Assembly (NCBI RefSeq): GCF_900114705.1
Contig: NZ_FOTW01000006.1
Location: 124,001-188,000, forward strand
DNA: 64,000 bases
DNA from: Rugamonas rubra
Lineage (GTDB): Bacteria > Pseudomonadota > Gammaproteobacteria > Burkholderiales > Burkholderiaceae_D
Reading direction: 5' to 3'
The notes below the pieces were generated by a model. The model had not been told where the DNA came from, ran no database searches, and worked only from the letters and a program-made list of their open reading frames with translations. This document shows, one piece after another, positions 44,206 through 54,284 of this stretch. Positions within the stretch are counted from its first letter, which is position 1. Each line of letters begins with the position of its first letter. Made by a program: the position numbers and the translations under genes.

Positions 44206-44219
44206 TTGATAATTGTCAA
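44206..44219. promoter_or_regulatory. Second FNR-like box overlapping the jqsS start region
   Basis: TTGAT-AATT-GTCAA matches 9 of 10 consensus positions. It is centred 66 bases from the perfect box and ends 8 bases before the jqsS ATG at 44228. A site so close to the start could only repress or block jqsS, unless the real start is further downstream. Between the boxes GATTGCAATC (44,164-44,173) is a further perfect 10-bp palindrome. Confidence 0.5.
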
Positions 44220-44227
44220 CAGTAGCC

Positions 44228-45511
44228 ATGAGCCAAGGACTATCCGAACGCTGGAAATGGTTTCAGCAGGATCTGCTCCAATCCTTGCTGCACTACCATG
44301 GCCGCGAAGACCACGCCACCGCCCGCGTGTTGCTGCTGGCGGCCATCGGCACGGTCGGCATGCCGCTGTACTACGTGGTGTGGCACAACTTCTTCCCGCA
44401 GGACTACGAGTCGGTGCCGCTGCGCCTGGTCGGCATCGTGCTGTGCAGCGCCGGCCTGTTCGCCGAGCGCTTCAGCAAGCCCGTGCTCGACCTGTACCTG
44501 CTCGTCACGCTGAGCTACACCTTCCCCTTCTTCTTCACCTTCATGTTCCTGATGAACCACGCCTCGGGCGTGTGGGGCGAGTCGCTGCTGATCGGCCTGG
44601 TGGTGCTGTTCCACTTCGACACCGGCCTGGCCTGCCGCGCCTACCTGATCGGCACCGCGCTGGCCTGCGCCGCCGCCGCCGTGCTGGGCGAGGCCGCCGT
44701 GCTGCTGCGCCCGCAGGTGCTGCAGCAGCTGCCGATCCACCTGTTCACCATCGCCGCGCTGTCGGTGGCCAAGGTCAGCCGCGAGGTGCTGGCGCAGGCC
44801 AAGCTGGCCGGCCTGGGCGCCGGCCTGGCCACCGTGGCGCACGAACTGCGCACCCCGCTCACCAGCGTCGACGCCAACGTGCGCGGCCTGCTGCGCCTGG
44901 CCCACGACGCCGCCGGCGCCCAGCGCGAGGACCGCCTGCAGACGCTCGACGCGCTCACCCGCATCCAGTTCGAGGTGCGCCACATGAACCACATGATCGA
45001 CCTGTTCCTGCTCAGCGCGACGGCGGTCAACCGCAACCTGCGGCCGACCGAGACGGTGTCGATGGCGGCGGTGGTCGAATCGGTGCTGCGGCGCTACCCC
45101 TTCGCCGGCGCCGCCCAGCAGCGCAGCGTGGCCGTCGAGGTGCGCGCCGACTTCGCCTTCGCCGGCCAGGCCGAGCTGTCGGTGGTGATCCTGCTCAACC
45201 TGCTGCGCAACGCCCTCAAGGCGATCCACCGCGCCGGCAAGGGCCGCGTGCGCATCGTCGTCGACGGCGCCCGCGCCACGCCGCGCCTGCTGTTCATCGA
45301 CACCGCCTGCGGCGTCGCGCCCAGCCGCCTGCCGCTGATCTTCCGCCGCTTCTACTCCTACCCCGCGCACAACGGCACCGGCATCGGCCTGGCCCTGTGC
45401 CGGGAGATCATGCAGGCCTGGGACGCCAGCATCCGCTGCGTCTCGCGCGAGGACGCCTACGCCGTCTTCGTCCTCGAATTCCCTCCACAGCCCTCAGCCC
45501 GTTTGCCATAG
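44228..45511 (+). CDS. jqsS: Quorum-sensing sensor histidine kinase JqsS (CqsS/LqsS-like)
   Basis: 427 residues from the ATG at 44228; a TTG at 44213 would add 5 residues. Six predicted transmembrane helices lie between about residues 34 and 182, as in CqsS and LqsS, with no separate sensor domain. The H box is VAHELRTPLTSV with His205. The ATPase domain has LLNLLRNALKAI (N box), DTACGVAPS (G1, where the usual second Gly is Ala) and GTGIGLALC (G2). Unlike Vibrio CqsS there is no fused receiver domain. It is divergent from jqsA and 7 bases before jqsR. It should sense the JqsA ketone and control phosphate flow to JqsR. Confidence 0.93.
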   Translation: MSQGLSERWKWFQQDLLQSLLHYHGREDHATARVLLLAAIGTVGMPLYYVVWHNFFPQDYESVPLRLVGIVLCSAGLFAERFSKPVLDLYLLVTLSYTFPFFFTFMFLMNHASGVWGESLLIGLVVLFHFDTGLACRAYLIGTALACAAAAVLGEAAVLLRPQVLQQLPIHLFTIAALSVAKVSREVLAQAKLAGLGAGLATVAHELRTPLTSVDANVRGLLRLAHDAAGAQREDRLQTLDALTRIQFEVRHMNHMIDLFLLSATAVNRNLRPTETVSMAAVVESVLRRYPFAGAAQQRSVAVEVRADFAFAGQAELSVVILLNLLRNALKAIHRAGKGRVRIVVDGARATPRLLFIDTACGVAPSRLPLIFRRFYSYPAHNGTGIGLALCREIMQAWDASIRCVSREDAYAVFVLEFPPQPSARLP

Positions 45512-45518
45512 GTGCCCC

Positions 45519-46529
45519 ATGCAACTACCCGTCTACTCCCACCCGACCCTGACCGTGCTGGTCGACGACAGCGACTCCTTCCTGCGCAGCATGTCCTTCC
45601 AGCTCGACCCGATGTTGGCCAACAAGACCTTCCACGACACCAGCGCCGCCCTGGCCTGGCTGCGCGACAGCGTGCGCCGCGACGAGGTGCCGCTGCACGT
45701 CAACTTCGACACGCAGAACGAGGCGCCCGACCAGTGCAACGTGGCGCTCGACCTGGAGCGCATCTACCGCATCAGCGAGCGGCCGCAGCGCTTCGCCACG
45801 CCGTCGGTGCTGGTGGTCGACTACTCGATGCCGCAGATGAACGGGCTGGAGTTCTGCCAGGCGGTGCAGCACCTGCCCTGCAAAAAGATCCTGTTCACCG
45901 GCGCGGCCGACGAGAAGATCGCCGTCACCGCCTTCAACCGGGGCCTGATCGACCGCTACATCAAGAAGAGCGACGACCAGGCGCTGGACCTGCTGGAAAG
46001 CGAGATCGCCTGCCTGCAAAAGGCCTACTTCGCCGAGCAGTCGGAGACGCTGCGGGACCTGGTGGTGCTGCACAACTACCACTTCCTGCAAGACCCGGCG
46101 CTGGCCGCCGTGGTGCAGGAGCTGAGCCGCAAGATGGGCTTCGTCGAGCACTACATCTTCCCCAACCCGACCGGCATCGTCTTCATCGACAAGCACGGCA
46201 AGACCATGCTGATGATGGTCGAGACCGAGCAGGGCATGTGCGCCCAGTACGAGATCGCGCGCGACAGCGACGCCCCGCCCTCGCTGCTGGCCGCCCTGCT
46301 CGAGCGCCGCGTGCTGCCGTTCTTCTCCGACGCCGACGGCGACGGCATGTACTCGCGCGCGGTGGGCGACAACTGGCACCGCTACTGCGCCGCGCCGCAG
46401 GTCTGCCACGGCCGCGAGATGTACTTCTGGGCGCTGTTCGAGCTGCCGGCGCACTACTTCGGCGCGCCGCTGCACTCCTACGCCCGGTTCCTGCAGGAGC
46501 ACAACGTGGCGGGCGAAGTCGCCGCCTAG
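45519..46529 (+). CDS. jqsR: Quorum-sensing response regulator JqsR (LqsR-like)
   Basis: 336 residues. The N-terminal receiver domain is long (1 to about 180). The acidic pair is DD16-17, the phospho-acceptor is Asp101 in VVDYSMPQMNG, then KKILFTGAADEK and the Lys in RYIKKSDDQ. An insertion of about 40 residues lies between strand 2 and strand 3. The C-terminal part (about 200-336) has no helix-turn-helix or known enzyme motif, like LqsR; it contains HYIFPNPTGIVFIDKHGKTM with TMLMMVETEQGMCAQYEIAR. Output is therefore unlikely to be simple DNA binding. It directly follows jqsS and is convergent with the permease gene. Confidence 0.92.
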   Translation: MQLPVYSHPTLTVLVDDSDSFLRSMSFQLDPMLANKTFHDTSAALAWLRDSVRRDEVPLHVNFDTQNEAPDQCNVALDLERIYRISERPQRFATPSVLVVDYSMPQMNGLEFCQAVQHLPCKKILFTGAADEKIAVTAFNRGLIDRYIKKSDDQALDLLESEIACLQKAYFAEQSETLRDLVVLHNYHFLQDPALAAVVQELSRKMGFVEHYIFPNPTGIVFIDKHGKTMLMMVETEQGMCAQYEIARDSDAPPSLLAALLERRVLPFFSDADGDGMYSRAVGDNWHRYCAAPQVCHGREMYFWALFELPAHYFGAPLHSYARFLQEHNVAGEVAA

Positions 46530-46563
46530 CGCGGCGGCGCCGTGGTCCGCAGCCGGCGCCGCG

Positions 46564-49143
46564 TCAACCTTCCCGCAACGTTTGCAACGGTGGCTGGCGC
46601 AGCACGTTGCGCAGCCCCAGCCAGCCGCCGGCGATGGCGCACAGCGCGCCGGCCGCCAGGCCGACCAGCCACACCGTCGGCGCGAAGGCCCAGGCGAACT
46701 GGAATTGGTAGGTCGCCAAGGCCCAACCCATGGCCGCAGCGCCGCTGGCGGCGAGCAGTCCGGCCAACGCGCCGACCAGGGCGAACTCGATCAACTGCGC
46801 CCGCGACAGCTGGCGCCGCGTCGCCCCCAGCGCGCGCAGCAGGCCGGCCTCGCGGGTGCGCTCGTCCTGCGATCCCATCAAGGCCGCATACAGCACCAGC
46901 AGGCCGGACACCAGCGTGAAGGCGAACAGGAACTCGACCGCCGTCACCACCTGCTCGAGCACCGCCTGCACCTGGCGCAGCACGCCGCCGACGTCGACGA
47001 TGGTCAGGTTCGGATAGTCGCGCGTCAAGGCGTCCATTTCCGCGCCGCGCTGGCGCGGCAGGTGGAAGGCGGTGATCCAGGTCTGCGGCATGCCGGCCAT
47101 CGCCGCCGGGCTGATGATGACGAAGAAGTTGACCCGCATCGAACCCCACTCCAGCTTGCGCAGGCTGGTGATGCGCGCCTCCACCGTCTGCCCGGCGATG
47201 TCGAAGCGCATCGTGTCGCCCAGCTTCAGGCGCAGCGTCTTGGCGATGCCCTCCTCCACCGAGGCCTCGGCCAGCGGCTCGGCCGCGCTGGCCGCATCGG
47301 CCACCGCAGCGGCCGATGCGGGCGCGGCGGCGGCGCCGAACCAGCGCCCGGCGACGATCTTGTTCTCCGCCTGCATGGTCGCCATGGTCGACAGGTTGAA
47401 CTCGCGCTCGGCCAGGTTGCGCGCGCGCTCGTCGGCATAGGTGTCGCTGGTGACGGCGGCGCCGTTCAGCGCCGTCAGGCGGCCGCGTATCATCGGATAC
47501 AGCGGCGCGCCCGGCGCGCCGGCGCGCTCCAGCCGCGCCGCGATGGCCGCCTTCTGCTCCGGTTGGATGTTGATGATGAAGCGGTTCGGCGCGTCGGCCG
47601 GCGTGGCGTTGCGCCAGGCCGTCATCAGGTCGCCGCGCACCACCGTCAGCAGCAGCAGGGCCATCAGGCCCAGCGCCAGCGAGACGATCTGCACCACCGT
47701 GGCGCCGGGCCGGCGCTGCAGCGAGGTGACGGCGAAGCGCCAGCTCTGGTTGTCGACGGCGCCACGGGCACGCTTCAAGGCCGCCAGCGCCAGCCGGCCG
47801 GCCAGCGCGAACAGGCCGAAGGCGGCCAGGAAGCCGAGCGCGGTGGCCAGCGCCAGGCGCACGTCGCCGGCCTGCCACAACAGCAGCGCGACGAAGCTGG
47901 CCAGGCCCAGGCCGTAGGTGGCCAGCGCCAGCGGCCGCGGCGCGTCCTGCTCGCGGCGGATCACCCGGTTGTGCGGCACGTTGCGCAGTTGCAGCACCGG
48001 CGGCAGGGCGAAGCCGACCAGCAGCAGCATGCCGGTGGCCACGCCCTGCAGCGCCGGCAGCAGGCTGGGCGCCGGCAGCTCGGCGCTGACCAGCTTGCCC
48101 AGCACCTCCAGCAGCACGTAGTGGCCGGCGAAGCCGAGCGCCACGCCGAGCACGCTGCCGGCCAGCCCGACCAGGGTGAATTCGATCAGGTACATGCGCG
48201 CCACCTGGTTCTGCGTCAGCCCCAGGCAGCGCAGCATGGCGCAGGCGTCGAGGTGGCGCAGCATGAAGCGGCGCGCCGCCATCGCCACGGCCACCGCCGC
48301 CAGCAGCGCCGACAGCAGGCCGACCAGCGACAGGAAGCGGTCGGCCCGCTCCAGCGTGGCGCGCATCTCCGGCCGGCCCGACTCCAGCGAGTCGATCCGC
48401 ACGCCCTTGACGGCGCCGGCGCGGATGGCCGCCTGCAGCCACTGTTCATAGGCCGCCACCTGGCCGGCCAGCTGCTCGGTGGGCGCCGCCAGCAGCAGGC
48501 GGTAGGTCAGCCGCGCGCCCGGCTGCAGCAGCCCGGTCGACGCCAGGTCGGCCAGCGGCAGCATCAGGCGCGGCGCGAAGTTCATGAAGGAGGCGCCACG
48601 GTCCGGCTCGGAGGCGATCAGCCGCGTCACCGTGAAGCTGGCGTCGCCCAGGCGCAGCTGTTCGCCCAGCGCGATGTGCAGGCCGCCCAGCAGGCCGGCG
48701 TCGACCCACACCGTGCCCGGCGCGGGGATGCCGCCGGCCGCCTCGCCCAGGCTTTGCTCGGCCTGGCCGGCGTCGCGCGTGGTCTTCAGCGTGCCGCGCA
48801 GCGGATAGCCCTCGCCGACCGCCTTGACCGAGGCCAGCAGGCCGTGCGACCGCTCGCCCGCGCCGGCCTGCGCCATGCTGGGGAAGGTCGCCGTGTCGGT
48901 CAAGCGCAGGCCGCGGCGCAGCGCCTCGGCGCGCCAGGCGGCCGGCAGCGGCTGGTCGGCGTTGACCACCAGGTCGGCGCCGAGCAGCTGGTGGGCATCG
49001 CGCTCGAGCCCGGTGCGCAGGCGGTCGATGAAGAAGCCGGCGGCCGACAGGGCGGCCACCGCCACCGTCAAGGCCACCAACAGGAAACGCAACTGGCCGG
49101 CGCGCCAGTCGCGCGCGGTCATTCTCACGGCTTGTTTGAACAT
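46564..49143 (-). CDS. FtsX-like ABC transporter permease (YbbP family), orphan
   Basis: 859 residues. An N-terminal helix (FLLVALTVAVAALSAAGFFI) and a large periplasmic MacB-like domain (about 40-260) are followed by three FtsX helices around 275-400. A second block of four helices with another periplasmic domain comes next (about 430-740), and a C-terminal three-helix FtsX block (VEFLFAFTLVSGLLVLYAAL, then LLRALGATRRQLSRAQLIEF) ends the protein. The double FtsX layout matches YbbP, which in E. coli works with the ATPase YbbA next to TesA. No ATPase gene is adjacent here. It could use an ATPase encoded elsewhere. It is convergent with jqsR. Confidence 0.88.
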   Translation of the reverse strand: MFKQAVRMTARDWRAGQLRFLLVALTVAVAALSAAGFFIDRLRTGLERDAHQLLGADLVVNADQPLPAAWRAEALRRGLRLTDTATFPSMAQAGAGERSHGLLASVKAVGEGYPLRGTLKTTRDAGQAEQSLGEAAGGIPAPGTVWVDAGLLGGLHIALGEQLRLGDASFTVTRLIASEPDRGASFMNFAPRLMLPLADLASTGLLQPGARLTYRLLLAAPTEQLAGQVAAYEQWLQAAIRAGAVKGVRIDSLESGRPEMRATLERADRFLSLVGLLSALLAAVAVAMAARRFMLRHLDACAMLRCLGLTQNQVARMYLIEFTLVGLAGSVLGVALGFAGHYVLLEVLGKLVSAELPAPSLLPALQGVATGMLLLVGFALPPVLQLRNVPHNRVIRREQDAPRPLALATYGLGLASFVALLLWQAGDVRLALATALGFLAAFGLFALAGRLALAALKRARGAVDNQSWRFAVTSLQRRPGATVVQIVSLALGLMALLLLTVVRGDLMTAWRNATPADAPNRFIINIQPEQKAAIAARLERAGAPGAPLYPMIRGRLTALNGAAVTSDTYADERARNLAEREFNLSTMATMQAENKIVAGRWFGAAAAPASAAAVADAASAAEPLAEASVEEGIAKTLRLKLGDTMRFDIAGQTVEARITSLRKLEWGSMRVNFFVIISPAAMAGMPQTWITAFHLPRQRGAEMDALTRDYPNLTIVDVGGVLRQVQAVLEQVVTAVEFLFAFTLVSGLLVLYAALMGSQDERTREAGLLRALGATRRQLSRAQLIEFALVGALAGLLAASGAAAMGWALATYQFQFAWAFAPTVWLVGLAAGALCAIAGGWLGLRNVLRQPPLQTLREG

Positions 49144-49233
49144 GGCTCTCTCAAAAAATCGACGGGCCGGCGCGCGGCCGTCTTACTCTTACGGCAATGC
49201 AGCTACATTAAGAAAGCCCACGGGCGAAGATCT

Positions 49234-49259
49234 AGGGTCAGACCCTAGGGTCTGACCCT
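49234..49259. repeat. Perfect 26-bp palindrome, REP-like
   Basis: AGGGTCAGACCCT is followed directly by its exact reverse complement AGGGTCTGACCCT. It lies in the 174-base gap between the permease start and the adenine deaminase stop. The GGGTCAGACCC core resembles repetitive extragenic elements that occur in many copies in proteobacterial genomes and near REP-associated transposases. Only one copy is seen here. Confidence 0.8.
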
Positions 49260-49317
49260 GGCTCTGCGCCTTTGGGTGGTGTTGGCGCCGCCGGCACCTT
49301 GGGCGAGCGGCGCCGCC

Positions 49318-50911
<1,594 letters not shown>

Positions 50912-52834
50912 ATGACCATTTTTGACAACTACGCCGCCCGTTACGAACGCACCAAGGAAGAAGAGATGTCCATGTCCGAGTATCTTGCCCTGTGCAAGAA
51001 GGACCATCTCACCTACGCCAGCGCCCCCGAGCGCATGCTCGCCGCGATCGGCGAACCGACCCTGGTCGACACCCGCAACGACACCCGGCTGTCGCGCATC
51101 TTCGCCAACAAGGTCATCAAGATCTACCCCGCCTTCCGCGAGTTCTACGGCACCGAGGAGGTGATCGAGCAGGTGGTCTCCTACTTCCGCCACGCCGCCC
51201 AGGGGCTGGAGGAGCGCAAGCAGATCCTCTACCTGCTCGGCCCGGTCGGCGGCGGCAAGTCCTCGATCGCCGAGAAGCTCAAGTCGCTGATGGAGCACGT
51301 GCCCTTCTATTGCCTGAAGGGCTCGCCGGTCAACGAGTCGCCGCTCGGCCTGTTCAACGAGGAGGAGGACGGCGTGCTGCTGGAGGAAGACTACGGCATC
51401 CCGCGGCGCTACCTGCGCAACATCCCCAGCCCCTGGGCGGTCAAGCGCCTGCACGAGTTCAACGGCGACATCAACCAGTTCCGCGTGGTGCGCCGCTATC
51501 CGTCCGTGCTCAAGCAGATCGCCATCTCCAAGACCGAGCCGGGCGACGAGAACAACCAGGACATCTCCTCGCTGGTCGGCAAGGTCGACATCCGCAAGCT
51601 CGAGGACTACTCGCAGGACGACCCGGACGCCTACAGCTATTCCGGCGGCCTGTGCCTGGCCAACCAGGGCCTGATGGAGTTCGTCGAGATGTTCAAGGCG
51701 CCCATCAAGGTGCTGCACCCGCTGCTCACCGCCACCCAGGAGGGCAACTACAAGGGCACCGAGGGCTTCGGCGCCATCCCCTTCGACGGCATCATCCTGG
51801 CCCACTCCAACGAGTCGGAGTGGAAGACCTTCAAGAACAACCGCAACAACGAGGCCTTCCTCGACCGCATCTACATCGTCAAGGTGCCCTACTGCCTGCG
51901 CGTCACCGACGAGATCAAGATCTACGACAAGCTGGTGGCCAACTCCTCGCTGTACCAGGCGCCCTGCGCCCCCGGCACGCTGAAGATGATGGCCCAGTTC
52001 GCCATCCTGTCGCGCCTGAAGGACCCGGAGAACTCCAGCATCTTCAGCAAGATGCTGGTGTACGACGGCGAGAACCTGAAGGACACCGACCCCAAGGCCA
52101 AGTCGATGCACGAGTACGTCGACTACGCCGGCGTCGACGAGGGCATGAACGGGCTGTCGACCCGCTTCGCCTTCAAGATCCTGTCCAAGGTGTTCAACTT
52201 CGACAACACCGAGGTGGCCGCCAACCCGGTCCACCTGCTCTACGTGCTCGAGCAGCAGGTCGAGCGCGAGCAGTTCCCGCCCGAGACGGAGCAGAAATAC
52301 TTCTCCTATATAAAAGAGCACCTGGCGCAGAAGTACGTCGAGTTCATCGGCAAGGAGATCCAGACGGCGTATCTGGAGAGCTATTCCGAGTACGGCCAGA
52401 ACATCTTCGACCGCTACGTCACCTTCGCCGACTTCTGGATCCAGGACCAGGAGTTCCGCGACCCGGACACCGGCGAGAGCTTCGACCGCGAGTCGCTCAA
52501 CAACGAGCTCGAGAAGATCGAGAAGCCGGCCGGCATCTCCAACCCGAAGGACTTCCGCAACGAGATCGTCAACTTCGGGCTGCGCGCGCGCGCCAACAAC
52601 GGCGGCAAGAACCCGTCCTGGACCAGCTACGAGAAGTTCCGCACGGTGATCGAGAAGAAGATGTTCTCCAACACCGAGGAGTTGCTGCCGGTGATCTCGT
52701 TCAACGCCAAGGCCAGCGCCGAGGACGCCAACAAGCACGCCGACTTCGTCGCCCGCATGGTCGAGAAGGGCTACACGGCCAAGCAGGTGCGCCTGTTGTG
52801 CGAATGGTATCTGCGGGTGCGCAAATCGTCGTGA
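50912..52834 (+). CDS. prkA: PrkA-family serine protein kinase (YeaG)
   Basis: 640 residues from the ATG at 50912, with AAGGA upstream. The PrkA AAA+ domain covers about residues 20-390, with Walker A GPVGGGKSS at 110-118 and the long conserved block RRYPSVLKQIAISKTEPGDE. The C-terminal kinase-like domain contains the motif SKVFNFDNTEVAANPVHLLY and the KEIQTAYLESYSEYGQNIFD region. In E. coli YeaG acts with YeaH in nutrient and stress responses; B. subtilis PrkA is reported to have protease-like roles. It is first of the prkA-yeaH-spoVR operon, with 129 bases before yeaH. Confidence 0.96.
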   Translation: MTIFDNYAARYERTKEEEMSMSEYLALCKKDHLTYASAPERMLAAIGEPTLVDTRNDTRLSRIFANKVIKIYPAFREFYGTEEVIEQVVSYFRHAAQGLEERKQILYLLGPVGGGKSSIAEKLKSLMEHVPFYCLKGSPVNESPLGLFNEEEDGVLLEEDYGIPRRYLRNIPSPWAVKRLHEFNGDINQFRVVRRYPSVLKQIAISKTEPGDENNQDISSLVGKVDIRKLEDYSQDDPDAYSYSGGLCLANQGLMEFVEMFKAPIKVLHPLLTATQEGNYKGTEGFGAIPFDGIILAHSNESEWKTFKNNRNNEAFLDRIYIVKVPYCLRVTDEIKIYDKLVANSSLYQAPCAPGTLKMMAQFAILSRLKDPENSSIFSKMLVYDGENLKDTDPKAKSMHEYVDYAGVDEGMNGLSTRFAFKILSKVFNFDNTEVAANPVHLLYVLEQQVEREQFPPETEQKYFSYIKEHLAQKYVEFIGKEIQTAYLESYSEYGQNIFDRYVTFADFWIQDQEFRDPDTGESFDRESLNNELEKIEKPAGISNPKDFRNEIVNFGLRARANNGGKNPSWTSYEKFRTVIEKKMFSNTEELLPVISFNAKASAEDANKHADFVARMVEKGYTAKQVRLLCEWYLRVRKSS

Positions 52835-52860
52835 GGAGGCAGCGCGCGCCGGCGCCGCCG

Positions 52861-52886
52861 CGCGCCGCCCCGGCCAGGGCGGCGCG
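52861..52886 (+). repeat. GC hairpin between prkA and yeaH
   Basis: CGCGCCGCCC and GGGCGGCGCG form a perfect 10-bp stem around CGGCCA, with more imperfect pairing outside. There is no T tract. It could damp transcription or protect the prkA message, giving more PrkA than YeaH. Confidence 0.5.
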
Positions 52887-52963
52887 GCGGGCGCGGCGCT
52901 AGCGCATCGGCGGCGCGGCCGGGCCAACCCGGGCGCCGCACCAATCGCAGCAGGAGGCATCTT

Positions 52964-54232
52964 TTGACTTACCTCATCGACCGTCGTTTGCAGGGCAAAA
53001 ACAAGTCTGCCGTCAACCGCGAGCGTTTCCTGCGCCGCTACAAGGCGCAGATCAAGGACGCCGTCGGCCGCGCCATCAAGGGCCGCTCGATCACCGACAT
53101 CGAGAACGGCGAGAAGGTCTCGATCCCCGTCAAGGACGTCGGCGAGCCCTCCTTCGGCCACGCCCACGGCGGCGTGTGGGAGACCATCAACCCGGGCAAC
53201 GAGGAATACCAGAAGGGCGACCTGATCAACCGGCCCAAGGGCGGCGCCGGCGCCGGCCGCGGCAAGGCCGGCAACAGCGAGCAGATGAGCGAGGACGACT
53301 TCATCTTCGAGCTGTCGCGCGAAGAGTTCATGAACTACTTCTTCGAGGACCTCGAGCTGCCGCACATGATCAAGACGCAGCTGACCGCCACCACCGAGTT
53401 CAAGAACCAGCGCGCCGGCTACAACATGTCGGGCACGCCGTCCAACATCCACGTGCTGCGCTCGCTGCGCGGCGCCCTGGGCCGCCGCATCGCCGTCGGC
53501 GGCAGCTCGCGCAAGCGCGTGCTCGAGGCCGAGACCGAGCTGGAGGTGCTGCTGCTGGCCGGCGCGCCGCTGGAGGACCCGCGCGTCATCGAGCTCAAAA
53601 AGCTGATCCACCATCTGCACACGCGGCTGCTGGCGATCCCCTTCATCGACCCCTTCGACCTGCGCTACAGCAACCGCGTCAAGGTGCCCAAGCCGATGAC
53701 CCAGGCGGTGATGTTCTGCATCATGGACGTCTCGGGCTCGATGGACGAGACGCGCAAGGACACCGCCAAGCGCTTCTTCATCCTGCTCTACCTGTTCCTC
53801 AAGCGCGCCTACGACAAGATCGAGGTGGTCTTCATCCGCCACCACACCGCCGCCGCCGAGGTCAACGAGGAGGAGTTCTTCCATTCGCGCGAGTCGGGCG
53901 GCACCGTGGTCTCCTCGGCCCTGCACCTGCTCGACAAGATCATCGAGGAGCGCTACGGCGCCGGCCAGTGGAACAGCTACGTCGCCCAGGCCTCCGACGG
54001 CGACAACTGGGACAACGACTCGGTGCTGTGCCGCCAGTTGCTCATCAACACCATCATGCCCAAGGTGCAGTACTACACCTATGTCGAGATCACCGACGGC
54101 CCGCCGCAGAACCTGTGGGAGCAGTATTCGCAGGTGGGCGAGCACCACCCGCATTTCGCCATGCAGAAGATCGTCACGCCGGCCGACATCTACCCGGTGT
54201 TCCGCGAGCTGTTCAAAAAGCAGCCGAAGTAG
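52964..54232 (+). CDS. yeaH: YeaH/YhbH-family VWA protein (DUF444)
   Basis: 422 residues from a TTG start at 52964 with AGGAGG 7 bases upstream, a near-perfect ribosome site that decides the start. Residues 1-150 are basic with a Gly-rich stretch (KGGAGAGRGKAGNS). The C-terminal von Willebrand A domain has the metal-ion motif DVSGSM at 255-260 and later ESGGTVVSSALHLLDKIIEE and QASDGDNWDND. The family is the constant partner of PrkA kinases and is thought to be phosphorylated or regulated by them. spoVR follows after 52 bases. Confidence 0.95.
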   Translation: MTYLIDRRLQGKNKSAVNRERFLRRYKAQIKDAVGRAIKGRSITDIENGEKVSIPVKDVGEPSFGHAHGGVWETINPGNEEYQKGDLINRPKGGAGAGRGKAGNSEQMSEDDFIFELSREEFMNYFFEDLELPHMIKTQLTATTEFKNQRAGYNMSGTPSNIHVLRSLRGALGRRIAVGGSSRKRVLEAETELEVLLLAGAPLEDPRVIELKKLIHHLHTRLLAIPFIDPFDLRYSNRVKVPKPMTQAVMFCIMDVSGSMDETRKDTAKRFFILLYLFLKRAYDKIEVVFIRHHTAAAEVNEEEFFHSRESGGTVVSSALHLLDKIIEERYGAGQWNSYVAQASDGDNWDNDSVLCRQLLINTIMPKVQYYTYVEITDGPPQNLWEQYSQVGEHHPHFAMQKIVTPADIYPVFRELFKKQPK

Positions 54233-54284
54233 CCCGGCCCGGCCCCACCATCCCGCGCCCAGCATCCAATAAGCGAGTCCCGCC

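Noticed and set aside
46582..49248. A plus-strand open frame of 888 codons opposite the permease gene
   Set aside because: Composition (Arg/Gln/Gly/His runs) is that of an antisense shadow; the minus-strand frame has clear FtsX homology.
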